Source: an uncultured Eubacteriales bacterium
GTDB lineage: Bacteria; Bacillota; Clostridia; Christensenellales; Aristaeellaceae
NCBI GenBank assembly: GCA_900548125.1
Contig: URJN01000165.1
Span: forward strand, 1 to 5,227
Length of the DNA: 5,227 nucleotides
Direction of reading: 5' to 3'
Shown: one piece after another, positions 1 through 5,227 of the stretch
Numbering within the stretch: the stretch's first letter is position 1
How the letters are laid out: the number at the start of each line of letters is the position of its first letter
Program-made: the position numbers and the translations under genes
Notes under the pieces: model-generated
What the model was told of the DNA's origin: nothing
The model's database searches: none
What the model saw: only the letters and a program-made list of their open reading frames with translations

Positions 1-29
1 GTCAAGTCAAAAATGAAGGGGAGCGGAAT

Positions 30-3000
30 ATGGCACTGATGCACTCGGAATACAGGGCTAGGCTGGAGCATTGGCAGAGAACCCTGTCTCAGGATTTTTA
101 CCGTCCGTTGGATGAAATATGCTTTGAAGGCTTTACAACAATGGAGCATTTGACGCCGGAACAGGCGGAAAAGGGCTGCTTTATGCCTGTCAAAGAGGGA
201 ACTGAATGGGGACATACATGGGAATACATGTGGATGCGCGCGCGGGTCGTTCTGCCCGAGGCGGCTCAGGGAGAGCGGATTGTCATGTCGCTGGATATGG
301 GCGGCGAGGCGACACTGTTCGTTGACGGCAGGGTGTTTGGCACAAGACGCGCGGAGTGGGTGTCCGTTCCGCATCATTATATATCCGATAATGTGCTGAC
401 GCTGCACGGCGAGGCAGGGCAGACGTTTAATCTGCTTTTTGAGGTCTATGCGGGGCATTATTTTCCGGATGTCGGAGGATGCGCGACAGGACCCGTGCTG
501 CCCGGCGCGTTTGCCGATCCCAAAACAGAGGGACAGCGCGCCCGCGTCGGACGCAGCACGTTCGGCGTCTGGAACGAGGATGCCTACCAGCTCTGGATGG
601 ATGTTTCAACGCTGAGCATGCTCATGGATGAGCTTCCGGAGGATTCCCTGCGCGCATCAAAGATTGCCGACGGGTTGGAGGAATACACGCGCATAGTCGA
701 TTTTGAGCAGCCGCCGCAGGCGCGCGATGCGGATTACCGAAGGGCGAGGGAACGTCTGCGCCCGCTGATGGAGAGCCGCAACGGTTCGACTGCGCCGCTG
801 ATGGCGGCGGTCGGCAATGCGCATCTGGATTTGGCGTGGCTCTGGCCCATGCAGGAAACCCACAGAAAGACGGCGCGTACCTTTGCCGCACAGCTCAGGC
901 TGCTGGAATGTTATCCGGAGTACCGCTTTATTCAGAGCCAGCCTGCTGCCTATGAAATGTGCAGGGAGCATTATCCGGAGCTGTATGAGCGCATCCGCAG
1001 GACGGCGAAGGACGGACGCTGGATTGCGGAAGGCGCGATGTATGTCGAGCCGGATACCAATATGCCCTCCGGCGAGGCACTGGTGCGTCAGCTGGTCTAC
1101 GGCAAGCGGTTTTACAGGGAGCAGTTCGGCGTGGAAAGCCGCATGCTCTGGCTGCCGGATACGTTTGGCTATTCGGCGGTTCTGCCTCAGCTGCTGCGCG
1201 ACTGCGGCGTAGAGTATCTGGTGACGCAGAAGATATTCTGGAGCTATAACGAAGGCGACCCATTCCCGTATCATTACTTCACATGGAAAGGCATGGACGG
1301 TTCGGCGGTTACCTCCTTCCTGCCGACCAGTTATACATATCGAACGGATCCGAAGGAACTTTGCGGCGCATGGAGAGCCCGTGCGCAGAAGCGTCATCTG
1401 GATGAATTCATGGTGCCGTTCGGGTACGGCGACGGCGGCGGCGGACCTTGCCGCGATTTTATCGAGTATGCGATGCGTGAGCGCGATTTGGAGGGCATGC
1501 CGCGGGTAGAGATGATGTCGCCTCTGGATTTCTTTGCGGATTTGGAGAAAAAAGGCGCGCCTGAGCATACATGGGACGGCGAGCTGTATTTCAACGCCCA
1601 CCGCGGAACGTATACCACGCAGGCGGCAATCAAAAACAACAACCGCCGCAGTGAATTTGCTCTGCATGATATGGAGCTTTGGGGTGCGTTGGCGACGCTG
1701 AAGGGGAGAGCTTATCCGCAGGAGGAATCCGAGCGGCTCTGGAAGCAGCTGCTCTTGCATCAATTCCATGATATTCTGCCCGGCTCGTCGATTGCGCGGG
1801 TCTATACGGAGGCGAATGAAGCGCATCGCCAGCTTCAGCGGGACGCACAGCAGCATACAGCGTCTGCATGCCATGCGCTGTTAAATGATGGAGAGGGCAT
1901 TACGTTCTTTAACTCGCTCGGCTTTGAGCGCGAGGAGATTGTCGAGCTGCCGAAGGCGTTTGCGCGTGGCGCGGTGACGCCGGAGGGCGAGCATATCGCT
2001 GTCTGCGGCGCACAGGCGCGTGTGTGTATTCCGGCGATGGGCGCGGTTACGCTGATGCCGTCGTCGGACGGAGAAGTCGCGCCGACGGTCACGGCGTATA
2101 AGACGGCGGGCGGCTTTGTGATGCGTTCGGAGCGGGTGGAGCTGTGCTTGGATGAGCAGGCGCATATCGTTTCTTATAAGCTGGATGGGCGTGAAATGAC
2201 CGCCGGCAGACCGATGAACGTCCTGCGGATGTATAAGGATGTGCCGCGCATTTTCGATGCGTGGGATATCGACAGCAACTACCGCGAGCAGCCGAGCGTG
2301 ACCGCAGAAGCAGAGGATATCCGAATCGAATGCGCGGCAGGCTTTTCTGCAAGCATCGTATGGTCGGGGCGGATCGGACATTCCGCCGTCCGCCAGAGCA
2401 TCACGCTGACTGCCGCCAGTCCGGTCGTGACGTTTGATACGACCGTCGATTGGCATGAATTGCACCGTCTGCTCAAGGTAGAGTTCCCTGTGGATGTCCG
2501 CGCGGAAAACGCGATTCACGAGATGCAGTTTGGCTTTGTCGAGCGTCCGACGCATAGAAGCCGCGGCTATGACCAACAGCGTTTTGAGGTCTGCAATCAT
2601 CATTATACTGCGCTGTGCGATAATGCACATGGATGCGCGGTGCTGAACGACTGCAAGTATGGCGTCGGCGTGGAGGAAAACAGCATCGAGCTGACGTTTC
2701 TGCGCGCGGCGGCTTCGCCCCAGATGCAGAGCGATCAGGGGGAACAGCATTTCCGCTATGGCTTTACTGCGTGGGAGGGGACATTTGCCGATGCGCCGGT
2801 CGTTTGGCAGGGCTTGGCGTTTAACGAGCCGATTGTCCGGGAGAGCGGCAGTCTGAAAACATTCAGCGCGTTTACGGCAGACCGTGAAAACATCATCGTC
2901 GATACGCTCAAGCCTGCGGATGACGGAAGCGGAGACCTCATCCTGCGCCTGTACGAGAGCAAGAAAGCGGATACGGTCTTTCATCTGCTGACCGATCTGC

Positions 3001-3134
3001 CGGTTGCAGAGCTGATTCCGTGCAGCATGCTGGAAGAGAACAATGCGGCGAGTCTTGCGCCGGATGCGCAGCTTCATGCCCGTCCGTTTGAGATTAAGAC
3101 GTTCCGCGTCAGGCTGAGGTGTGATAAAAAGTGA
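30..3134 (+). CDS. GH38 alpha-mannosidase, cytosolic, complete
   Basis: Retaining exo-alpha-mannosidase that hydrolyses terminal alpha-linked mannose from oligosaccharides; there is no signal peptide, so it should act in the cytoplasm on imported substrate. The length (1034 aa) and the N-terminal extension fit the larger Ams1-like bacterial/fungal branch of the family rather than the shorter MngB type. Layout: residues 1 to about 240, beta-rich N-terminal region; about 255-510, catalytic domain; about 515-610, middle helical domain; about 620-1034, C-terminal beta domains. Visible motifs are NAHLDLAWLWP (H265 and D267, zinc ligands), LWLPDTFGYS (D377, nucleophile and zinc ligand), GYGDGGGGP at 465-473 (D468, possible acid/base by analogy), HRGTYTTQ at 524-531, and HQFHDILPGS from 577 (H580, zinc ligand). 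Residue roles come from family knowledge. The start at 30 is preceded by AAGGGGAG (16-23) with a 6-nt spacer; Met4 is a less likely start. The stop is TGA at 3132. Natural substrate linkage cannot be read from the sequence. Confidence 0.96.
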   Translation: MALMHSEYRARLEHWQRTLSQDFYRPLDEICFEGFTTMEHLTPEQAEKGCFMPVKEGTEWGHTWEYMWMRARVVLPEAAQGERIVMSLDMGGEATLFVDGRVFGTRRAEWVSVPHHYISDNVLTLHGEAGQTFNLLFEVYAGHYFPDVGGCATGPVLPGAFADPKTEGQRARVGRSTFGVWNEDAYQLWMDVSTLSMLMDELPEDSLRASKIADGLEEYTRIVDFEQPPQARDADYRRARERLRPLMESRNGSTAPLMAAVGNAHLDLAWLWPMQETHRKTARTFAAQLRLLECYPEYRFIQSQPAAYEMCREHYPELYERIRRTAKDGRWIAEGAMYVEPDTNMPSGEALVRQLVYGKRFYREQFGVESRMLWLPDTFGYSAVLPQLLRDCGVEYLVTQKIFWSYNEGDPFPYHYFTWKGMDGSAVTSFLPTSYTYRTDPKELCGAWRARAQKRHLDEFMVPFGYGDGGGGPCRDFIEYAMRERDLEGMPRVEMMSPLDFFADLEKKGAPEHTWDGELYFNAHRGTYTTQAAIKNNNRRSEFALHDMELWGALATLKGRAYPQEESERLWKQLLLHQFHDILPGSSIARVYTEANEAHRQLQRDAQQHTASACHALLNDGEGITFFNSLGFEREEIVELPKAFARGAVTPEGEHIAVCGAQARVCIPAMGAVTLMPSSDGEVAPTVTAYKTAGGFVMRSERVELCLDEQAHIVSYKLDGREMTAGRPMNVLRMYKDVPRIFDAWDIDSNYREQPSVTAEAEDIRIECAAGFSASIVWSGRIGHSAVRQSITLTAASPVVTFDTTVDWHELHRLLKVEFPVDVRAENAIHEMQFGFVERPTHRSRGYDQQRFEVCNHHYTALCDNAHGCAVLNDCKYGVGVEENSIELTFLRAAASPQMQSDQGEQHFRYGFTAWEGTFADAPVVWQGLAFNEPIVRESGSLKTFSAFTADRENIIVDTLKPADDGSGDLILRLYESKKADTVFHLLTDLPVAELIPCSMLEENNAASLAPDAQLHARPFEIKTFRVRLRCDKK

Positions 3135-3156
3135 GAATGCAGTAAAGATGAAGAAA

Positions 3157-3258
3157 ATGCAAAATCGCAAGTTGACGAATGAAAAATATGCAAAGATGCC
3201 GCGATGATTCGATGTTTTTATTCATAAAAACGGATAAATCGACTGAACGTGATGCAAA
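3157..3258 (+). repeat. Three ATGCAAA direct repeats upstream of promoter
   Basis: The heptamer ATGCAAA occurs at 3157-3163, 3188-3194 and 3252-3258. The five bases that follow are also similar (ATCGC, GATGC, AATGG), giving a loose 12-base consensus ATGCAAARWYGS. Start-to-start distances are 31 and 64 bp, close to three and six turns of B-DNA, so the copies would lie on the same face of the helix. All lie upstream of the -35 box at 3285. A weaker relative, ATGCAGTAAAGATG, begins at 3137. The repeats are seen directly; a role as an activator or repressor binding array is inference, and AT-rich DNA can produce such repeats by chance. Confidence 0.35.
3209..3242. repeat. AT-rich inverted repeat downstream of mannosidase gene
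   Basis: GTTTTTA (3214-3220) and TAAAAAC (3225-3231) are perfect complements around a TTCA loop. They are flanked by a second complementary pair, TCGAT (3209-3213) and ATCGA (3238-3242), with a six-base bulge on the right arm. As RNA this gives up to 12 base pairs, mostly A-U. There is no GC-rich stem followed by a U-tract, so it is not a canonical terminator. It could be a protein-binding dyad or simple low-complexity DNA. Confidence 0.35.
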
Positions 3259-3280
3259 AATGGCAGAATTGCGTATTTTT
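3256..3280. terminator. Weak A-tract/T-tract hairpin, possible terminator
   Basis: AAAAAT (3256-3261) pairs with ATTTTT (3275-3280), continued by a G-U pair, one bulged G, and GCA (3263-3265) with TGC (3270-3272) around a GAAT loop. That is a stem of about ten pairs ending in a U-run, with another U-rich stretch just after it (3285-3293). The arrangement resembles a bidirectional A/T-flanked terminator, and its place between the mannosidase and the next promoter fits. The stem is poor in G-C pairs, so termination strength would be low. It ends five bases before the -35 box and could instead be an operator. Confidence 0.25.
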
Positions 3281-3284
3281 ATGA

Positions 3285-3313
3285 TTGATTTTTCCGCGCC
3301 ATTCGAGTATAAT
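3285..3313 (+). promoter_or_regulatory. Sigma-70/SigA promoter of binding-protein gene
   Basis: The -35 box is TTGATT (3285-3290, four of six consensus bases). The spacer is exactly 17 bp, and the -10 box TATAAT (3308-3313) is a perfect match. Transcription would start near 3320-3321, leaving an untranslated leader of about 130 nt before the ATG at 3452. The surrounding DNA is AT-rich, as expected for a promoter. It points toward the binding-protein gene, and no better candidate exists in the gap. Confidence 0.72.
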
Positions 3314-3365
3314 GATTTTCATAAAGAGCCTGATGCGCGGAATAGTCGGCTGGTGGGTTGACAAA

Positions 3366-3410
3366 AAGGCTTGAAACGGCAGAAGGGCTTGAGGCATAAA
3401 GGCTGCGGCA
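3366..3410 (+). repeat. Degenerate ~16-nt tandem repeats in the leader
   Basis: Three successive segments share the pattern AAGG(G)CTTGA...GGCA: AAGGCTTGAAACGGCA (3366-3381), AAGGGCTTGAGGCA (3383-3396) and the shorter AAGGCTGCGGCA (3399-3410). Unit starts are 17 and 16 bases apart. They lie inside the predicted 5' untranslated leader. They could arise from local duplication and decay, or serve as an RNA- or DNA-binding array; the sequence does not decide between these. Confidence 0.35.
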
Positions 3411-3416
3411 GCAGCC
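3401..3416 (+). promoter_or_regulatory. Perfect 6-bp leader hairpin before the RBS
   Basis: GGCTGC (3401-3406) and GCAGCC (3411-3416) pair perfectly around a GGCA tetraloop, making a GC-rich stem about 20 nt upstream of the Shine-Dalgarno sequence. No U-tract follows directly, so it is not an intrinsic terminator as it stands. A stable stem here may protect the 5' end of an abundant mRNA or keep the ribosome binding site open. That function is inference. Confidence 0.45.
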
Positions 3417-3451
3417 CGTGCCAGATTCTTATTTGAGAAGGAGAGAGTTCT

Positions 3452-3517
3452 ATGAAGAAGCTTCTCGCACTTGTTCTCGTGATGGCGTTCGCACTGATTG
3501 CCGGCGGCGCCGTTGCC
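3452..3517 (+). other. Sec signal peptide without lipobox
   Basis: Residues 1-22 have a short positive N-region (MKK), a hydrophobic core of Leu, Ala, Val, Met and Phe, and a small-residue end AGGAVA followed by DHTDN. An Ala-X-Ala signal peptidase I site after residue 22 is the obvious cleavage point. No cysteine is present to be lipidated. Confidence 0.8.
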
Positions 3518-5206
3518 GATCACACAGACAACATCCTGTACAGCTGGACTACGTCCCCCAAGACGCAGAACCCGCACATGTACACTTCGTCCACTTCGTC
3601 CACCCGTATGCCGCATTTGGGTACGTTCGTGCGCCAGATGGTATCTAAGGATGGAACCCATCTTGAATTCGTTCCGGAGCATGCAGCAGAGCTGCCGACC
3701 AGCGAGGATGGCGGTCTGACCTGGATCGTTAAGCTGCGCGAGGGTCTGAAGTGGACCGACGGCACGCCGATTGATGCGTATACCTACGAGTATTCCATCA
3801 AGATGCAGATCGACCCGAAGCTGGCGAATACCGGTGCGACCTACGTCTTTGATCCGGTCGTGGTCAAGAACGCCAAGGAATACTTCCAGGGCAAGGTGAC
3901 CGATTGGTCTGAGGTCGGCGTGAAGGTTCTGGATCAGTACACGTTGGAATTCGATCTCGAATACCCCTGCACGGATATCGACTTCTACACCACCATCTGC
4001 CAGTACGTCAATCCGGTCAAGGAAGATCTGTACGAGTCCCTGATGAATGCGGATCGCACCTCCACGACCTACGGCACGACGCTTGAGACGAGCCCGTCCT
4101 GCGGCTACTACATCATGACCGAATGGGTCATCGACGGCTATCAGATGTTCGTTCTCAATCCGGATGATCCGCTGGTTCAGGATGGCTGGTTCTCCGTGGA
4201 TGGCGAGCATATGCTGTTCACCTCTTCTCAGAGCACCCGCAGCGAGCTGTTCTGGAGCGGCGAGCTGGATCAGCATACCCTGACCGGCACCGAGTACGAC
4301 CAGTACAAGGATGACCCGCGCGTACACAAGAACATGACCGCTTCCGTTTGGGGTCTGTTCGTGAACTCCACTTCCTCCAACACCGCAATGGCAAACAAGG
4401 ATCTCCGTCTGGCTCTCCAGTACGCTGCTCCGCGCGAGGAAATGGCTTACGATGTTTACAAGATGTACACCGCTGCTTCTTACATGGTCGCCGAGTCTAT
4501 CTTCGTTGACGACGGAGAAGGCGGCACCATCTACCGCAAGACGGAAGAAGCTGAGAAGATTAAGGAGAAGTTCGCCACCAACCGCGAGCTGGCTCTTGAG
4601 TACTTCGATAAGGCGTATGAAGCGCTGGGCGGAAAGAAGATCACCGTCGGCTACATCTACTTTGATGAGCAGGAAGACATGAAGCGCACCGCCGAGGTTG
4701 CCAAGGAAATCTACGAAGGTCTTTTCGGCACCGACCGCTTTGAGCTGAAGCTCGAGGCTGTCCTCCCGACCGCTGCTTATGACCGCTATCGCGCGGGCAC
4801 CTATGACATGGGCATCGGCGTGCGTCTGTGCAGCCCGTTCAACCCGTACACCTCCATGGCGCCGTGGACGACCAACTACGCGGATAAGTACATCACCGGC
4901 TTTGACAACGAAGAGTTTGACAAGCTCCAGTATGACTGCGTATACGGCGATCTGCTCAACGATCCGAAAGCCAAGATTGCGGCACTCAACCGCATGGAAG
5001 AGTTGCTGCTGGGTGAGGTTGCCTTCATCCCGCTGATGCAGAATGACAACTCCGTCATCTACAACGAGCGCATCTGGCTGCCGACTGAGGAGTTCCTCAC
5101 CGGCGTCGGCTACGGCTGGCAGCAGTCCACCATCGAAAATCCGGCAAACTGCAACACGGGTCTTTCTGGACGGCAGTCTATCGTCAGAACTTGCCACTCG
5201 ACGTGA
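3452..5206 (+). CDS. ABC importer family 5 solute-binding protein
   Basis: Extracellular binding protein (SBP_bac_5, OppA/DppA type) that delivers peptides or oligosaccharides to an ABC permease; the partner genes are not in the window. The ATG follows a strong AAGGAGA at 3438-3444, and an in-frame TGA at 3434 rules out an earlier start. Residues 1-22 form a signal peptide (KK, hydrophobic core, AVA cleavage site), but there is no lipobox cysteine; the first Cys is well inside the mature protein (in EYPCTD). Family signatures include WIVKLREGLKWTDGTPIDAY from residue 91, the AAPREEMAYDVY segment typical of the hinge/second lobe, and the closing segment VAFIPLMQNDNSVIYNERIW near 523-542. At 584 aa it is in the normal family range. 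Codons strongly favour TAC, TTC, AAC and CGC/CGT, suggesting high expression. The tail after about residue 563 looks unlike the rest and may result from a frameshift near 5163, so the true C-terminus is uncertain. Ligand cannot be assigned. Confidence 0.92.
   Translation: MKKLLALVLVMAFALIAGGAVADHTDNILYSWTTSPKTQNPHMYTSSTSSTRMPHLGTFVRQMVSKDGTHLEFVPEHAAELPTSEDGGLTWIVKLREGLKWTDGTPIDAYTYEYSIKMQIDPKLANTGATYVFDPVVVKNAKEYFQGKVTDWSEVGVKVLDQYTLEFDLEYPCTDIDFYTTICQYVNPVKEDLYESLMNADRTSTTYGTTLETSPSCGYYIMTEWVIDGYQMFVLNPDDPLVQDGWFSVDGEHMLFTSSQSTRSELFWSGELDQHTLTGTEYDQYKDDPRVHKNMTASVWGLFVNSTSSNTAMANKDLRLALQYAAPREEMAYDVYKMYTAASYMVAESIFVDDGEGGTIYRKTEEAEKIKEKFATNRELALEYFDKAYEALGGKKITVGYIYFDEQEDMKRTAEVAKEIYEGLFGTDRFELKLEAVLPTAAYDRYRAGTYDMGIGVRLCSPFNPYTSMAPWTTNYADKYITGFDNEEFDKLQYDCVYGDLLNDPKAKIAALNRMEELLLGEVAFIPLMQNDNSVIYNERIWLPTEEFLTGVGYGWQQSTIENPANCNTGLSGRQSIVRTCHST
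3584..3601 (+). repeat. Codon-aligned 9-bp tandem duplication
   Basis: ACTTCGTCC is repeated exactly at 3584-3592 and 3593-3601, encoding Thr-Ser-Ser twice (residues 45-50 of the binding protein). It is in frame and lies near the start of the mature protein. It looks like a small slippage duplication that lengthens a Ser/Thr-rich loop. Confidence 0.7.
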
Positions 5207-5227
5207 CCAATGACGGTGCTTTCGACA
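5161..5227 (+). other. Alternative open frame at window edge, likely frameshifted continuation
   Basis: Shifted by -1 from the binding-protein frame, bases from 5164 read FWTAVYRQNLPLDV and continue open to the last base of the window. Codons in this frame resemble those of the gene. The annotated frame here uses GGA, CGG and AGA, which are unlike the CGC/CGT usage of the rest. No start codon or ribosome binding site precedes this frame, so it is not a separate gene starting here. Adding one T to the TTT run at 5163-5165 would fuse it to the binding protein. It could also be an assembly join at a contig end. Confidence 0.4.

Larger units (their letters stand above)
3135..3451. other. Intergenic regulatory region, AT-rich, no gene
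   Basis: This 317-bp gap separates the mannosidase stop from the binding-protein start. The first two thirds (to about 3330) is clearly more AT-rich than either gene. It contains ATGCAAA repeats, two AT-rich dyads and a promoter with a consensus -10 box. The last third is GC-richer and forms the untranslated leader of the binding-protein gene. I see no convincing protein-coding reading frame, no tRNA and no riboswitch I recognise. The gap plus its own promoter suggests that the binding-protein gene starts a separate transcription unit; read-through from the mannosidase cannot be excluded because no strong terminator is visible. Confidence 0.8.

Noticed and set aside
1..16. End of an upstream gene (codons reading SSQK then TGA at 14-16)
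   Set aside because: The short spacing to the mannosidase ribosome binding site would suit an operon, but five codons are not enough to support a gene.
657..3170. Two long antisense open frames (405 and 429 codons) over the mannosidase gene
   Set aside because: Both are in the antisense frame aligned with the sense codons and are products of GC-rich codon bias. The sense strand carries an unmistakable GH38 enzyme.
3172..3200. TTGACG at 3172-3177 as a -35 box
   Set aside because: No -10-like hexamer lies 16-18 bp downstream (the region reads GATGCC), so it does not form a promoter.
3179..3361. Sixty-codon + strand open frame in the intergenic gap
   Set aside because: No Shine-Dalgarno sequence precedes it, it spans the promoter at 3285-3313, and its residue composition shows no protein-like pattern.
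3358..3400. Additional promoter candidates: TTGACA at 3358-3363, and TTGAAA (3371-3376) with CATAAA (3395-3400)
   Set aside because: The consensus -35 at 3358 has no -10 box at a workable distance. The second pair has an 18-bp spacer but a poor -10 box. The upstream TTGATT-N17-TATAAT is clearly better, though a weak secondary start is possible.
3218..5197. Antisense open frame of 659 codons over the binding-protein gene
   Set aside because: It is codon-aligned with the sense gene, so it stays open simply because the sense gene avoids TTA, CTA and TCA codons. It runs through the promoter and shows no recognisable family.
5047..5213. Third-frame reading VFLDGSLSSELA at about 5160-5195, slightly like the N-terminus of homocysteine S-methyltransferases
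   Set aside because: It stops at 5211-5213, lacks a start codon and ribosome binding site, and has codon usage unlike the neighbouring gene; the resemblance is too short to mean anything.

Overview
The window reads as bacterial DNA of moderate-to-high GC, with two large genes on the + strand separated by a 317-bp AT-rich gap. Strong AAGGGGAG / AAGGAGA Shine-Dalgarno sequences, a sigma-70/SigA-type promoter and the family types would suit a saccharolytic gut- or rumen-type Clostridia (Bacillota). That placement is an inference; nothing in the sequence fixes the taxon, and one feature (a binding protein without a lipobox) is atypical for a monoderm Gram-positive.

Layout. (1) 30-3134 encodes a complete, cytosolic glycoside hydrolase family 38 alpha-mannosidase of 1034 residues, with the zinc ligands, nucleophile and other family motifs intact. 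Only 29 bases lie upstream, so its promoter and any upstream operon partner are outside the window. (2) 3135-3451 is a regulatory gap. It holds several weak dyads, no convincing strong terminator, three copies of ATGCAAA spaced close to whole helical turns, a very good promoter (TTGATT-N17-TATAAT), and a leader of about 130 nt with degenerate direct repeats, a perfect 6-bp hairpin and a strong ribosome binding site. (3) 3452-5206 encodes a family 5 (OppA/DppA-like) extracellular solute-binding protein of an ABC importer. It has a Sec signal peptide that lacks a lipoprotein cysteine, and a C-terminal tail that looks frameshifted close to the window edge.

How they may work together. The binding protein should capture an oligopeptide, oligosaccharide or glycopeptide outside the membrane and hand it to permease and ATPase subunits, probably encoded just beyond the right edge. 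The mannosidase would trim alpha-mannosyl residues inside the cell. Family 5 binding proteins are known to bind either peptides or oligosaccharides, so mannosylated ligands are a reasonable but unproven hypothesis. The binding-protein gene has its own promoter and a codon usage typical of highly expressed genes, so it is probably expressed much more strongly than the mannosidase.

I found no CRISPR array, transposon, phage gene, tRNA or rRNA. The window looks like ordinary carbohydrate or peptide uptake metabolism. The points most worth checking are the missing lipobox, the probable frameshift at about 5163, and the structured repeat-bearing region upstream of the binding-protein gene.
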